A DNA stretch of 64,000 bases from Alviniconcha marisindica (Eukaryota; Mollusca; Gastropoda; Provannidae), in the NCBI GenBank assembly GCA_018857735.1, contig JABMCL010002254.1, positions 1,732,501 to 1,796,500 of the forward strand. The letters are read 5' to 3'. This document shows, piece after piece, positions 13,008-26,754 of this stretch. Position numbers and translations under genes: made by a program. The notes under the pieces were generated by a model. That model ran no database searches and was not told the origin of the DNA. It saw only the letters and a list, made by a program, of their open reading frames with translations. Each line of letters begins with the position of its first letter. Positions within the stretch are counted from its first letter, which is position 1.

Positions 13008-13712
13008 GACAAGAGCTTAACACCAAATCCTCTGATCCTGACAAGAGCTTAACACCAACTCAACTGATCCTGACAAGAGCTTAACACCAAATCAACTGAT
13101 CCTGACAAGAGCTTAACACCAACTCAACTGATCCTGACAAGTACTTAACACCAAATCAACTGATCCTGACAAGTACTTAACACCAACTCAACTGATCCTG
13201 ATAAGAGCTTAACACCAAATCAACTGATCCTGACAAGAGCTTAACACCAACTCAACTGATCCTGACAAGTACTTAACACCAACTCAACTGATCCTGACAA
13301 GTACTTAACACCAATCAACTGATCCTGATAAGAGCTTAACACCAAATCAACTGATCCAGATAAGAGCTTAACACCAAATCAACTGATCCTGATAAGAGCT
13401 TAACACCAAATCCTCTGATCCTGACAAGTACTTAACACCAAATCAACTGATCCTGACAAGTACTTAACACCAAATCAACTGATCCTGATAAGAGCTTAAC
13501 ACCAAATCAACTGATCCTGACAAGTACTTAACACCAACTCAACTGATCCTGACAAGAGCTTAACACCAACTCAACTGATCCTGACAAGAGCTTAACACCA
13601 AATCAACTGATCCTGACAAGAGCTTAACACCAAATCAACTGATCCTGACAAGAGCTTAACACCAACTCAACTGATCCTGACAAGTACTTAACACCAAATC
13701 AACTGATCTTGC
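13008..13712. repeat. 32-bp minisatellite, about 22 copies
   Basis: The unit contains 'actgatcctgacaagagctt' and 'aacaccaactca'. Two alternating subtypes differ at 'agagctt'/'agtactt' and at 'aactca'/'aaatca'. Confidence 0.93.
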
Positions 13713-15943
13713 AATGATAACATCAGAATCCTATGCCTATTGTTGGACTGCATCCGTTTCCCTTCTAGGTGTTATAAACACTTTTGTTGCCAAGGGTATA
13801 ACCATCCAACAACTCAACTATAGCATGCATTCTAAAAATAATAACTCATTAGAATGTTACAATGCCAGTACGAAGTGACAGAACATGGGTTGCGTTGTGC
13901 TATCAAGTGTATGATACCTGTAACAATCAAACTAATCACTCGCAAAAAGAAACTTCATAATTATGTCTTCTCTCCTTCTCAAAGGTTTCATGAAGACATT
14001 ACTGAAAATCGAATTAAAAAGACATTAAATCCTGACACCTGTGTTGCTTGCCCCCAACAGCAATTTGGGGCTATAAATCAAAGCCCCCAACAGCAATTTC
14101 AGGCTATAAATCAAAGGATTAACACCAACTACAAAAAAGGAAAAAGGATTACCACTGTATGCATATCATTATAAGCTATTTCCGCTAAGGATTTCCTTTG
14201 CACAGAGCTTGAGTGTACACAAAGAGCACATGTTCCTCTTTCGCTCTATATATAATAGCTTTGAATGGATGCTGTTATATATTCATTCACTAATATAGTA
14301 ATAACATAAAAACTGATCAATCACTGATGCACAAAGTTTGAACTGGACCAGAAAAGAGCATTCCTGGAAAACATGCATCTTTCATCTTTGCACTTCAATG
14401 CCACGGTGACCCTGAGGTAGGTCAAGGTCACTGGAATGGGTATGAATGGGTAAGGCGAGTTTTTATGCATTTATCAGCATATAAAGTTTGGAAATTGCAG
14501 GCCCACTCCAAAAATAAGTCAGTTATCTCCTATGATCTAAACTGAAAAGTCACAGCAACAAAAAAAATAACATTATGCACAATCCTCAGCAGTTATTATA
14601 CAGGTAATCTAATACTTTAATAGTGCAACGCATGAACTTCCTCAGACAGGGAAAAATACCAGACTTTTAGTTTCACATACATGTTGATACTGTTATGATC
14701 TTAAAGGTGAAGGTCACTGAAACTAGGCTATGAACCAAAAAGAGTAACAAAGGTTGTAACATGCAAAGTTTAAAAGATCCCACTTAAACACCCAAACAGC
14801 ATTTTGTGTGATCTTGTGCACAATCTGAATCACTGAATCATACCAAGCCTCAACTCGATACTTAATCGATCACTGAAAGAGTGTCAATGGGCGAGTCATA
14901 CAATGACTACCACAGTTCAGAGCTTCAAAGCACGATCTTACAAGTATCACACACATTGCAATGCTGACTCTTTTGACACAGTCAAATGGCCTGAGTTCAC
15001 AGCACAGACATCTTGCACACCAGCCAAGAAGACAGTCTCCCTACCTGAAGTACTGAAAAGAAGCGTGTACCTCAGACACAAACAACTTAACCACCAGTAC
15101 CCGACAGATAAACGAAAGGAAGCTGAATCAGTCTAAATACCAGCACAAGTATTAGTTAGCAAACAACATCACATTTTCATGGAACGTTTGCAACAAAATA
15201 CGGACACCTCTGAGAAGCAAAGAAAGAAGAAAACAGCCCTTAACTTTGTCATATCCCCCCCCCCCACACCTCTTCCACATCTGGGGGAGACTTGCGGATA
15301 GGGTGGATGGTGGTTAAACCAATGTGGTTAAAACAAAAACTGGTACATTAAATGGTGAGCTAATTCACTCTTAGCTTTAAGCCACTCCCCACTTGTTTCA
15401 CTAAAAATCAGAACTACATAGTACATATTATTTGACCAGAGAAAAAAGAAAGAAAAAATCCCCCCCTCCCCCCCCGGAATAAAACAAAAACAAAACCACA
15501 TGCAGTACATCAATAATACTGAGTTTTTGAGTTTTCCTATATCTTCTTAACCGTGATTTAACAATAACACAAATGAAATGTCAGTCATAGGTTTAGGTCT
15601 GTGTTTAGCTGCTGCACACTTTGTCTCAACCCTGACTCCAGACCTAAAGCACTGATCACTGGCATCAAAGGCACCAGTAGCCTTCTTCGCAGTCTTGTTC
15701 AACAGGTAGAGGAAGTGAGTAACTTGCTTTTTTATCCCCAGTCAACTAGACACGTAGTGAAGATCAAAATGAAAAAACATAAAAACAAAGAAACAAAAAC
15801 ACAAGAAATCAAGGATTTTATTATACTTTACAATGCATTAGAGATTACACTGACAGATTAGAATTCTAAACTTAGTCTGGTGTGATGACAAACAGGACTG
15901 GCTGCCTACACCAACAAGGTACCAGGCACACACAGCCTCCGTG
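13713..15943. other. AT-rich unique sequence without a recognised gene
   Basis: A 33-bp direct repeat ('caacagcaatttggggctat' type) occurs twice at about 14050-14120. Short open frames (for example 13854-14174 plus, 14903-15136 plus) match no family I know. A C run lies at 15257-15266. Confidence 0.45.
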
Positions 15944-16282
15944 ATACTGGCATACAGGCCTGTGCCCACAGTCACTGGCGTACAGGCCTGTGCCCACAGT
16001 CACCGGCGTACAGGCCTGTGCCCACAGTCACCGGCGTACAGGCCTGTGCCCACAGTCACCGGCGTACAGGCCTGTGCCCACAGTCACCGGCGTACAGGCC
16101 TGTGCCCACAGTCACCGGCGTACAGGCCTGTGCCCACAGTCACCGGCGTACAGGCCTGTGCCCAGTCACCGGCGTACAGGCCTGTGCCCACAGTCACCGG
16201 CGTACAGGCCTGTGCCCACAGTCACCGGCGTACAGGCCTGTGCCCTGTCACTGGCATACAGGCCTGTGCCCACAGTCACTGC
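15944..16282. repeat. 28-bp minisatellite, about 12 copies
   Basis: The unit is 'cggcgtacaggcctgtgccc' plus 'acagtcac'. Two copies are shortened ('gcccagtcac', 'gccctgtcac'). Since 28 is not a multiple of 3, all three forward frames run through the array as shifted versions of one peptide, which is a repeat artefact. Confidence 0.95.
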
Positions 16283-17423
16283 CCTTGGGACAAGATGAAA
16301 GAGGCTGCAGGGAGACACCAGGACAGCTGTGGCACTTCATGCTGGTTTCCACAACCAGTCCCACGAATCCACTGTATTGCGTTTTGACAAAATGCCTTTC
16401 ACGTGGACAGAAATACATAACTATCACGGCTGACTGGGCACTAAAAACTAATTATCCATAAACCCACCATACTACACAATAACTCTCTCCCCAGTCAAAT
16501 TCTACATTGAAAATAAAATCAATTGGCATTATAGAACCAGATCCTCGATTCAAGTTTTTATTTAATCTCTTCTGCCTGTTGGAGAAAGGCTGGCATTCGG
16601 AGACAACCATGGTTTCACTTTGAGATGGCTACTTCCTTTACACACCACTGAAATGTCAGTTCTATACACTCACTTTGAGATGACTACTTCCTTTACACAC
16701 CACTGAAATGTCAATTCTATATTTATAATATTATATATATATATATATATATCTATCAAACTTAATATTAATATATTTTAAACAACCCAAAAAGTAAAAT
16801 GATGAAGAGATAACCTTGACTGAAAAACCTACCTTTCAACACTCACAATGTGATCACTCACATCAGCAGTACAACACTCACTGTATAAATTTACAACAGG
16901 TCTGAAGGTTTTGCTGCAGTAATCGAGAACAGGGCTCCCACCACAACCAACCATCTTTCAAAACAGCCAAAATACAGATCTCAAACAAATGAGCAAGTCA
17001 TCAGATTTATAACTACAGGTTTCAACACACAGCTATAATGTTCTGGGTGGTTTTCTTTTCATGCAGGATCCAGTTCCTACGTCACACTTTACACAGAAAA
17101 CTACTGCTGACACTACCAACAAATGAACTATGCCACTTTTTTGCTACCATCAAAATTCAGATCAACCCCAAAAGGTCTATTTTTCAAAGAACAGAAGGTA
17201 TTCAACTTCAGGAACTTGGCCTGCCCAAGTCTGGTGAAGGGCAACAGCAGAAAGAGAGTACCGTTTCCACTGTTACTGCCAGTGCTATTACAATTTCTTT
17301 GCCCTGCACTTTTGCCATACATATTCCTGGAGATGTTAATTTAACTCCACTGTTTGAAAAATATCCTATCATTCACTTGTTCTTCAAAATCATAACTACA
17401 TAAGGTGTGCCAAATTGTAAGGA

Positions 17424-17471
<48 letters not shown>

Positions 17472-18185
17472 GTCAAACCAACAGTGGCTTTTATAGCAAA
17501 ACATAGTCTGAAATGAAAATGAGTCATACCAACAAGTTTTACAACAGTCAGTCCCCCCCCCCCCCCCCCCCCCAAGAAAAACAACAAAACAAATAAACAA
17601 ACAAAAAACCTCACAATGAAAACAAACAACAAAACAAAACCACAACAATCCACAAACACAACAAAACAAAAACACACATAGTGACACACCAATATCTTCA
17701 CTCAACCTTGAGAGTGAAATGTTGACCACCAATGCAAATTATAGTCTATAGTTCACCCAACATTTGCATTAACTCTAAGAAATCATTCTCGGAAATAATG
17801 AAAACAGTAACACAGTAAGTTTGGGACTGCAGGCAAAGAATGTGATTGTTTGTGGCAGGTATGAACCAAACGAACCAAACCACAGAATGAAATACTGTAA
17901 TGCTAATTAATCTGCTAGTGCTATAGCAGTATAGGTCTGATAATCAAATTTGTTTTCATGCACAGTAACCAACTGCATACATGCATCATGCATAAAATAT
18001 GCATACAAATGACAATATTTGAATATATCAAAAATATGTGACTGACGGACAAGTGTGGGATCAAAGTTTCGGTCATGGCAATCCGAGTTATGGAATCTCT
18101 GTAAAATGGCTAAAAAGGATCCGCCATGACAAGTGAACTCTGAACTGTTCCTCACTTTTCAACACCCCGCATTCAGCACAGATCA
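16283..18185. other. AT-rich unique sequence with small repeats
   Basis: A 55-bp repeat ('ctttgagatggctacttcct') occurs twice at about 16617-16720. (AT)n tracts lie at 16731-16752 and 17428-17466, and a poly-C run at 17553-17573. A 121-codon frame (17038-17403 plus) is not recognised. Confidence 0.5.
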
Positions 18186-18345
18186 CCGCTATGAAGCCAC
18201 AACCACTTAAACAGAAGTTTCACTTCAGCTGCAGTCAGTGCAGATCACTAAGTATGTGAAGCCACAACCACTTAAACAAAAGTTTCACTTCAGCTGCAGT
18301 CAGTGCAGATCATTAAGTATGTGAAGCCACAACCATTTAGAAGTT
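18186..18345. repeat. 65-bp tandem repeat, 2.5 copies
   Basis: The unit contains 'cagatcactaagtatgtgaa', 'gccacaaccacttaaaca' and 'gtttcacttcagctgcagtc'. The third copy is partial and diverged. Confidence 0.85.
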
Positions 18346-18945
18346 GAACTTCAGCTCTGCTGCAGCCACTGTGAGAGTGACAAAGCTGAGAAAGTGGAAG
18401 TGAAAGAATGCACTGCTGTTACTATTAATTACTGCTTTAGCCAAAGCAGGCTTTTGCACCTTGAAATGCACTTCTGTTGGTGGTGGTCACACCTCATCTG
18501 TCAAAATGGGGCTCCTGGCCAGTGACAATTAAACATAAAAATATCTACAACGTGGAAACACCAAAACAACAAACAAAAAGAAAAACAAACAAAAAAACAG
18601 CAACACTTAAAAGTTCTAATAAAATGACCCAACAGTGATCTGTTCAGTTATTTCCTGATTTTTTTCCACTTTTAGGTCTACCCATGTTGCCAGAGATGGT
18701 GTGTGTGTGAAAGTTTACACTGTCATTGTGTCAAGTCTTTTTAAAAAAGGTTACCACATGTAACACTGAATCAAATCATTCAAAACTGACAAGTAACACA
18801 CTGCATTGAAAGAAAAAAGAAAAAACAAAAAACGTTTCTCCATTTTAATTTAAATGTAACACTCCTCTTTGAATCATGAACAGGATCTGACAGAAATAAA
18901 ACTGAAAGCCACTGATGACGTTTCCCTAAAGGACTTTTTTTAAAT

Positions 18946-19863
18946 TTATTTTTTTAAGCAAAACAATAACAATTAAAAATATAAAAAAGTTATAAAAAAA
19001 TGCTTAAACCCAAAGTGAGCTATCTGCACAGTCATAATATGATTACCAACTGGAAAAACAATTCTCATTTTCATACTCATCTGTTTCATTTCCATAAAAA
19101 AAGATTTAAAAAAAAAGGGGGGGGGGATCTAAAAACAAAACTAAACAATGGAGATGGGGGGGAGAGAAAGAGAAAGAATAACAAAGACAAAAAGAAAAAC
19201 AATATTAATCTAACAAAATCAATTACTTTGAAGGTTCTCACTGACAAAATTCTGTGCTGATTTTTCAATATGAATAGTAAGGATTCCTGAACATGTAAAA
19301 CCGAGTTTTCTTCACATCTGTCATTTCAAACTGAATAAAAACATTAGCAAAACATATAATATATATTTGAAAATTAATCTTTGAAGACAAAATGGGCAAC
19401 TGAATTACTGAGAGTGACAACAACAAAAAACACAAACACAATGACAATCTAATCCTCATCCACCCACACACACACACACTCTCTCTCTCCAACATGCATG
19501 CATCATCAATGATGAATACATGTAGTATTAGTAATATTAATTACAAGTTTTCAGTCTTGCTTCCAGACCACAAAGTGGGCTAGGTGTCAAGTGTTCCAGT
19601 TGTACAAGAACAGGGACAGTCACAGAAAAGCCACCCAGATGTTTGTGTGAACACATGCACACACACTCTTTCTCAGAGGTGCCCATGATTATACCATAAC
19701 TACAACTTAAAAGTCTATACATCACACAGAAAAGCGATCATGTCAAACAAATTTATAAACAGCATTCAGCCTAAACCAGTTATCAAAATGTGACACCAAT
19801 TATGTCATTGACTTTCCCTGTTCAGTGTAGTGTAACTTGTAATCACGAGAGGCAATGGTCTAG
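18946..19863 (-). other. Putative IRF2BP 3'UTR
   Basis: This AT-rich stretch lies immediately downstream of the IRF2BP stop codon. Reading the minus strand, the first clear AATAAA (plus-strand tttatt at 18945-18950) is about 0.9 kb after the stop. The true 3' end could lie further left, since long 3'UTRs are common in this family. Only the signal is seen; the extent is inferred. Confidence 0.35.
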
Positions 19864-21702
19864 TCACCCATCTCGTTCTTTCTTGATCTTCATGGGATCT
19901 TTGTTATAGTCTTCTCCAATGATGGTGGCAATCTCATTCTGCATGAAGGCCCAGGGTACGTTGGAACCCACCAGAGGGCACTTCTTCCCTGAAGGACAGT
20001 ACACTTCAGCCCCCGCACCCTGTCTCTTGATGGAGTCCCTTGAGCAGGGGAAGCAGAACTTGTGGTCCGCGATGGACGGGCACTGCACAAAGTGGGTGTC
20101 CTCCAGTCGCTCCTGGCACAGCGTGCACTTCAGCACCTCACCGCTGGGCCCCACCGTCGACTCCGGCATCGTGCTGCCCACCCCCGTGTCCGACACCGGC
20201 CCCGGTATCCCTGCGCTGCGCAGTCGCAGAGAGTGGTTGCTGGGAGACATGCTGCTGTGATGAGAAGAAGGTGCGTGGATGCTCCCTGACGGCAGACTGT
20301 CGGCGACGTTGATGAGAGCGGCCATGGGAGAGGGGCCAGAGTGGGATGCTGGGGGGGCATCGGGAGGGGTGGGGGTGTGGTGCAGGGGGGACATGGAGGT
20401 GGAGGAGGGCAGGCCGGCGCTGTAGACCGAGGTAGAGTTTATGGTCATCTTCAGAGCGTCCGCCTGGTTCTGCATCCACATCTGACGGCGGTGCTGCTCC
20501 TCGGTCAGTCGCCCAAGAGTGTCCTCCTCGCCTGACGGTGATGCTTTTCGCTTTCGGTTCTGACTGTCACAGGTGCGGCTGCTGCCTTTCCCGGTGACAG
20601 CCAAAGAGCGAGGTATACGGGGTGGCGGCAAAGAACTGTCCACAAACGGGGTGGGGAGACTGTCCCTTTTCACTGGCTCTTTGAACATGCGCACATTCTC
20701 TGGCAGCATGTCATACAGCGAGTGCCACTCTCCACCATTGTGCTTCATTTCATACTCCAAGTACTTGATGCCTGATGACACAGTCTTACCCATTTCCTTG
20801 CTGGAATCGTTCAGCATCAGTTTGGTGAGGCTGGACATGCTGCTGTGCACGTTGCCTGAGCCAAGAGGGTACTCCACAAACACTCGCAGGTCAAACTCCC
20901 CGCTGCTGCCCTGCTTGATAGCCGCGTCAAACGCAAACACACGCCCACTCAGAGAGTGGTCTTTCTTGTAGCGTACTAGGAATGGAACCGCAGCGCTGAG
21001 GACCGAGAGAGTTTCGCGGACATTCGGGGGAAAAGAAGGAGAGTCCCTCTTACCACTTTCATCTTCTCCGTGCCCCTCTTCCTCCTCTGCCTCCCTGCTG
21101 TTTCCAAGCCCTCCCGGCGGTCCTGGGTGGAGGTGTCGGGGGAGGGGCGCCAGCCCTGGGGGGTGGTGCAGGCTCCCTTGGGGCCCCCGCAGCATGCTGG
21201 GGCTGCCCCGCGTCAGGTCCGCTGGTCCGTGGTCCTCACCTCGGTGCAGGGGGTGTCCCATGGGGATGCCGTTCGGCAGACGCTGCGGCCCTGGGAACTC
21301 CACCATGGGGCGTCCACGCCCGTCGTGCAGACCGTGCCCTCGCTCCGGGCCCGGAAAGGGGGGCACGGGCGGGCCGTGCAGACGCCCTGGGGGCGGTTCC
21401 ATCAGACTCCCCGGGTGGGGATGCTCACCCACGTCCCTGTGTCGGGGGGGCATCTGGGGTGGATGCGGGTGTCCGTGCGGCGACTTGTGGCTGGGAGGCG
21501 GGGGCGGCCTTCCTTCCTGCACCCCGTGCACCCGCTTCATCTGCCGGGCCGCCTCGATGACCATCTCGATCCGCTCGGGCCCCTCGTAGTTGACGCAGCC
21601 CCGACACACGGGCTCCGTGAAGTCGTGCAGCATGGCCCAGGGGGTGCGGGGTAAGTCGCACAGGTAGCAGTGTTGACGCTGTGCTCGCTGAGGCATGGCC
21701 AT
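19864..21702 (-). CDS. IRF2BP: Interferon regulatory factor 2-binding protein (IRF2BP1/2/L family)
   Basis: A single-exon gene of 612 residues encodes a nuclear transcriptional co-regulator/corepressor. An N-terminal C4 zinc finger shows C12, C15, C33 and C36 within '[15 protein letters not shown]' and '[15 protein letters not shown]', the IRF2BP signature. A His/Pro/Gly-rich low-complexity linker follows, then a conserved central block (about residues 229-342, '[21 protein letters not shown]'-like), a basic NLS-like NRKRK near 382-387, and a C-terminal C3HC4 RING-type finger (about 526-577) beginning [10 protein letters not shown]. Vertebrate IRF2BP1 and IRF2BP2 are a little under 600 residues, so the length fits. 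I chose the methionine at 21702; one at 21696 is equally possible. The frame is open upstream to 21804, but those 34 residues do not look conserved. The upstream region is GC-rich. The Drosophila relative is Pits. Assignment to IRF2BP1, 2 or L is not meaningful for an invertebrate single copy. Confidence 0.96.
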   Translation of the reverse strand: MAMPQRAQRQHCYLCDLPRTPWAMLHDFTEPVCRGCVNYEGPERIEMVIEAARQMKRVHGVQEGRPPPPPSHKSPHGHPHPPQMPPRHRDVGEHPHPGSLMEPPPGRLHGPPVPPFPGPERGHGLHDGRGRPMVEFPGPQRLPNGIPMGHPLHRGEDHGPADLTRGSPSMLRGPQGSLHHPPGLAPLPRHLHPGPPGGLGNSREAEEEEGHGEDESGKRDSPSFPPNVRETLSVLSAAVPFLVRYKKDHSLSGRVFAFDAAIKQGSSGEFDLRVFVEYPLGSGNVHSSMSSLTKLMLNDSSKEMGKTVSSGIKYLEYEMKHNGGEWHSLYDMLPENVRMFKEPVKRDSLPTPFVDSSLPPPRIPRSLAVTGKGSSRTCDSQNRKRKASPSGEEDTLGRLTEEQHRRQMWMQNQADALKMTINSTSVYSAGLPSSTSMSPLHHTPTPPDAPPASHSGPSPMAALINVADSLPSGSIHAPSSHHSSMSPSNHSLRLRSAGIPGPVSDTGVGSTMPESTVGPSGEVLKCTLCQERLEDTHFVQCPSIADHKFCFPCSRDSIKRQGAGAEVYCPSGKKCPLVGSNVPWAFMQNEIATIIGEDYNKDPMKIKKERDG

Positions 21703-22350
21703 GGCGCCAAACAACACAGCACCGCAGCCTAACCCTTCACAACACGGACGTTGTTGTGTACACGGCCCGACAATGGCACGCCGTTCACAACAACAGTTAC
21801 GCACTTGTTCGTAGTGAGGTCAAGTCCAGCACACAAACACTGGCAGGACTGGGCCAACAACTCGCGCTGTACAACCCGACGCGTCCCTCCAGTCATTGCC
21901 TGAACGGTCCAGTCAAAAATGAAACACCGTGTCTTGTCTCCACTTTGATCGACCGCTGACTCTCGTAACCACCACTGAGCAGACGACTGTCTGGTGTTGC
22001 ACTGTGTGCCGCCAAACTGCTTGAAAACCTGACATCACACAGCCTTGATAGACGGCAGGGAAAGCGCATGCGCCTCACACAAAGTCCCGCCTGTACTGCG
22101 GTAAGCGCACGGTGGCGGCGTGGTGGTGGTGGTGGAGGTGGTGTGGAGGCGCTGATGTGCGTGTTATGTCGGAGAGGTGTGTGGTCACGCACGGCACACA
22201 CGGCAATGGCAGCGACACTGGATACCACCTTAGCCCTGAGCCGGCCCGCCGTGACCCTGCATGCTAATGGACGGCTTGTCAACTGTCGAGTGCACCAGAT
22301 ACCCGGGGCTCGCAAGACCACCGGTGCCACGTTCTAAATTTGGACCCCCC
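21703..22350 (-). promoter_or_regulatory. GC-rich upstream/promoter region of IRF2BP
   Basis: GC- and CpG-rich sequence lies directly upstream of the IRF2BP start. A (GGT)n-like tract lies at about 22118-22145. On the opposite strand, a 43-codon open frame (22206-22337) starts within it; I cannot say whether it is translated. No TATA box or defined start site was identified. Confidence 0.4.
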
Positions 22351-24204
22351 TGATGGAACGCTTGAATAAACTAGCGAAGTCGGTAGGGGGCGGTGGGTGC
22401 GATTCAAAACAAATCAGACCAGCAATTTCATTCAAGTGCATAAGGTTTAATTCGATTATTTCTGCCGCATAACACATTTTACTGCTACAAATGAATTTCA
22501 ATAACAAAGTGTATCGTTGTTTTATCCCGTTTCTGTGTGCTACTTTTCCATGGCAGCACACAGCATACCGCTACAAGACAGCCAACACAGGGAAATACTA
22601 CAGCCACACATAAGCGGACAATAACACTGTACTACAAACGCAACATTGTTTTGAAGCCAAAAGCTGACCCACACTGAGGGGTGAGGAGGTTACCTGAAAG
22701 CCAGTGCGTCAAGGTATTGACAATACAACAGACTCCTAGTTTAGGAGCAGCATTTTTAGATATTGCGACCCGCAAAACACTGTTTTAGCACAACAATTCC
22801 CTCTTCAATTATTAACTGATCTGTCACTACTGACAATCGCACAAAATGGTGGGCGCAGTGCTGCTGGTTAATAACAACAGAAAAGTTTCCGGGTATTCAA
22901 ATAACTCAGTTAACCCTAAGCTCACACTCTCATTTCACCCCCACCCCCCAAAACAACAGCAACCAACAACTCCCCGCCGCCAGCTCCTCGCTCTTGCCCA
23001 AACTGTTCGAAGAAGAGGAAGAAGTGTGACCAAGAAGACTGAATGAACCTGGCGAACATTTATTTTACTTGGGATAGAATACGCCAGAAAGAATTTGACC
23101 TAACACCGACAACTTGGAACAGCTGCGGCTGTTTCAATAGTCATACGCACTCCCTACACAGGACGCTGTACATCTCGTTCGAACGAAAAATCGAAACGGC
23201 AAATTCAGCTCCCGAACGCGGCTTTCGGTTTGTAACTTACTTGTCTCGCACAGCTTTCTTCGGCTATGCCCGTAAATCTTCCCAACCGTCTTCACGTTGT
23301 GCATATTGAGGGCACACCTACTCGCATTCCTGAGCCCCATTCATGTCTCAAAGTCACTGATGACAAGACTCGTTTGCATATTTTTGACGTCACAATATTG
23401 TTTTCAGAGAGATGGGTACACTAGGAAACTGTTTAACAACCATGTAACGATGTTCAAAGGGTCAAAGTTCGACACAATGATGCGAACAATTCACTGAATC
23501 ATGTGATGCGGGGCAGGAAATGACAGAGACAGTAGTGACAAACTTCAGCTTCCTTTAAAGGGGGCGGGAGCCGTCCGGGAAGAAAATGGGGTCACGGGGG
23601 CGGGGGCGTGTCTGTCGGGCCAGCTGGGAGAGAGAGAGAGAGAGAGGAGGGGAGAGAGGGAGGGGGAGTTCGGAAACACGAAGACTGTGTTGTCTGTGTG
23701 TTCGTGAACCGACAAGGTCACTGGCGAGGAAGTGAGTGCAGATTTGCGCGCGGGAAAAACAGCACGGGGCTGAGAGTGATGATCGTGCCGAAAGCCCTTC
23801 TCCTGAAGTCGTCTGCTGGCTTGTATGCGTTCGGTGCGTGCCTCGGGGCCACCGCCGAACAGTCTTTGATTAAATCGTGTTAATTTCCATGTTGGAGCGA
23901 CAAGGGATTTCGTGACTTGTACGCTGATCAGCAAGGGAAACAAGCAGAGCGCACGCGCGCGACACTAGCGCACACATCAATAAAAGCGAATGGGAGACGA
24001 AGGGACTAAAACATTTTCCCTGGGTTGGCACGCACGTCTATTTGTCTTGCTTTCCCGCGCGCTATCGACCAGGCATTTATCAGATCCCGGCAACCCCCCT
24101 GTCGTGCTGGAAGCACGCAAACTGCCAGTGACGTCACGCCACGGTCTTCCTGCCGACAGGAAAGAGATCGATGCCACCCCCAGACGGTCTTGGCTCTGGC
24201 TGTC
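22351..24204. other. Unique spacer without a recognised gene
   Basis: Moderately AT-rich on the left, GC-rich around 23550-23900 with a GA tract at 23627-23660. Open frames up to 132 codons on the minus strand (23545-23943) are not recognised and overlap frames on the other strand. Confidence 0.45.
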
Positions 24205-24402
24205 TGGCAGTGAACACGGCCACGGCTTCATCGTCTGGCAGTGAACAACACGGCTTCATCGTCTGGCAGTGAACAACACGGCTTCACCGTCTGGCAGTGA
24301 ACAACACGGCTTCACCGTCTGGCAGTGAACAACACGGCTTCACCGTCTGGCAGGGAACACCACGGATTCACCGTCTGGCACTGAACACCACGGATTCACC
24401 AA
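24205..24402. repeat. 28-bp minisatellite, about 7 copies
   Basis: The unit is 'cttcatcgtctggcagtgaa' plus 'caacacgg'. The last copies drift to 'gaacaccacggattca'. Confidence 0.9.
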
Positions 24403-24527
24403 GGTGCCTACTTGCTACATGCATCACAGAATTATGCACGCAAAACTGAACCGATCAAAATAAAGATCGCCCACTCCGGCAGACTACCCAGACCCACCGG
24501 TCAAGGCTGAGCGGCGCTTCTGTCACC

Positions 24528-24752
24528 CACTGACCAGTCTCAAGCGGGAAAGGCCCAATTCCGAACTGACCGGTCTCAAGCGGGAAAGGTCCAATTCTGA
24601 ACTGACCGGTCTCAAGCAACAACAACAAAAAAGGCCCAATTCTGAACTGACCAGTCTCAAGCGGAAAAGGCCCAATTCTGAACTGACCGGTCTCAAGCGG
24701 GAAAGGCCCAATTCTGAACTGACCGGTCTCAAGCGGGAAAGGCCCAATTCTC
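24528..24752. repeat. 36-bp minisatellite, 6 copies
   Basis: The unit is 'ctgaccggtctcaagcggga' plus 'aaggcccaattctgaa'. One copy has 'caacaacaacaaaa' in place of 'cggga'. Unit length is a multiple of 3, so the array is open on the minus strand as a repeat artefact. Confidence 0.92.
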
Positions 24753-26244
24753 AGCTAAGGTGGTCAGCGTGGCGTCGTGGCAGACACCGGATCCAACCTG
24801 TGCCAGACAAATTCGGGTGGAAAACTCCCCCCTCCCACTCCCAAATTTTCTTGGATTTTTCGGAATGAGACAAAAACCTACGTCTCGTGTGTTACAGAAG
24901 TGCCGCGCGCACACACACACACACAGGCGGTACTTTTATTGTTTATTTGTGTGCAAAAGGAGCATGTCCTGTTTGCATGTTGACCAGAAGCCAACTGTGT
25001 GACACTTGCTGAAGGGGTTGGGGGAGGGGGGGTGGAGGGGGGGGGGGGTTAAGCCTTCACCCAGAGCTCAGGAGTCCTGGGCGCTGAACGGCGTTTCGCG
25101 ACACTCGTTTACACAGCTGCGTGGTCAGGCCGGCCGTGTAGCGGATGGGTTTCACTCACAAAGGTACTGGCTTTCCGCCCCCGCCCCTGTGGGTTACTAT
25201 GGACTCAGAAATTTGGGTCCCCTGCATTCCAGAAACTATCTTTCAAAACTTCCCATTTCTAAGCCTGTGGCTGGTCAGAATACAGACCTGCATGATTCGC
25301 CTGCTGCCAGCAATTCCGCCCTCCAGGTCCATTCAACTTCATTCCGTCAACCCTCCTCAGTCACAGCTAAACTGACCTGTGGCATGAACAGTGCCCTGGC
25401 TGGTATGATTCAATGCCTTCAGCGGCGCCGGCAGACTGGGCGTTACAATGCCAAGAAGGACTCACCTTCCCTGCGCTCACACTGTGCAACAGCCTGCACT
25501 GCGCACAGACCCACTCAGCCAGACCAGCGACGCTGCCAATCGGAAGTGAGTGTTGCTTTTCGCCAAACTGCACTTTGATCCCAACTCGTCCTTATACGCC
25601 CTATGCCACTGGGGAAGAGTATATTGCTCTGTCACCACACTCTTGGACAGTCCTCGAAGGAACTTACGGTGACTGTTACTTCAGGTAACACACACACACA
25701 CACACACACACACTCTGAGCATGTTAGCATGGCTAGCATCCTCAAACCTGCGAAGCCGAGAGGGACCCCCTCCAAGTTGACCGCTACCCTTCTCGAAGGC
25801 TGTGTGTGAGCCCCGATAGTCACGTGCCCGCACGCTACGCCTCCCTCCATTAGGTCTCAACATGGCGTCAGAAAAAGACAAAGACAAGAAAAAAACGTGC
25901 CCGGTTTGAGACAGTCGTTATTTTTTGTTCCCGGCAATGTGTCACGCACATAGCGTGCCGTCACGGAACGACTGGGGAAACTGAAACCAAAACCGTCACT
26001 GAGTTAGTTGCACCTCAACATCCCCGCCCCCCCCCCCCCCCCCCCGAAAGAAAAAGACAAAAAGGACAGAGCCGGACAAAGCTGACGTGGCAAGAGAAAT
26101 GGAGAAGGCTGCCGGAAAGGCAGCACACACAATTACACCGAACACTCACCGCACAGGGATTACGATGACAGTGACAATAGTCAATTGTTCAAAGGCTGAA
26201 GCAAGTTACGACTCGGCCAATTAGCACATCGCCGATGGACGAAG

Positions 26245-26246
<2 letters not shown>
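24753..26246. other. Spacer without a recognised gene
   Basis: A 190-codon frame (25006-25578 plus) is the longest here. It shows no motif I can name and overlaps other frames. CA tracts lie at 24908-24924 and 25686-25712, and a C run at about 26027-26045. Confidence 0.45.
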
Positions 26247-26285
<39 letters not shown>

Positions 26286-26301
26286 GTGCGTGCGTGCGTG
26301 C

Positions 26302-26343
<42 letters not shown>

Positions 26344-26385
26344 GTGCGTGTGCGTGTGTGTGTGGTAGGAGGCAGAAGAGCTGAG

Positions 26386-26446
<61 letters not shown>
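26247..26446. repeat. (GT)n and (GA)n microsatellites
   Basis: Two GT/GTGC tracts are separated by 'taagtgcgtgcg' and followed by a GA tract at 26390-26446. A separate CA tract lies at 26706-26752. Confidence 0.95.
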
Positions 26447-26453
<7 letters not shown>

Positions 26454-26703
26454 ACAACACACACACAACAAAAAAAACCTCGAACGGCCTTCCCAGAGTT
26501 TAACGACAGCCCGAAAATCCTATGGTCGTCTTTGCTGCAGTCTCGTTACAAACCAGGCTGGCCAGAAATATCAACATTCGTGACACTGATCAGCTTGGTC
26601 TACAAGTACCACGTTCAGTTGTACGAAATAAACCCCCGAGGAAGGCAGTCGCCAAAAATTTGGGAATTTTAAGTCAACTTGTTTTTCTTTGCTTTTGTCA
26701 GTT

Positions 26704-26754
<51 letters not shown>

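Noticed and set aside
15941..16461. Three overlapping 100-148-codon frames with a repeated GVQACAHSH-type peptide
   Set aside because: All are phases of the same 28-bp minisatellite.
17038..17403. 121-codon plus-strand frame in AT-rich sequence
   Set aside because: No recognisable domain and no splice or promoter support.
21070..21654. 194-codon plus-strand frame
   Set aside because: Antisense shadow of the GC-rich IRF2BP coding sequence.
25006..25578. 190-codon plus-strand frame
   Set aside because: Not a simple repeat throughout, but I recognise no motif, it overlaps another open frame, and there is no splice or conservation evidence.
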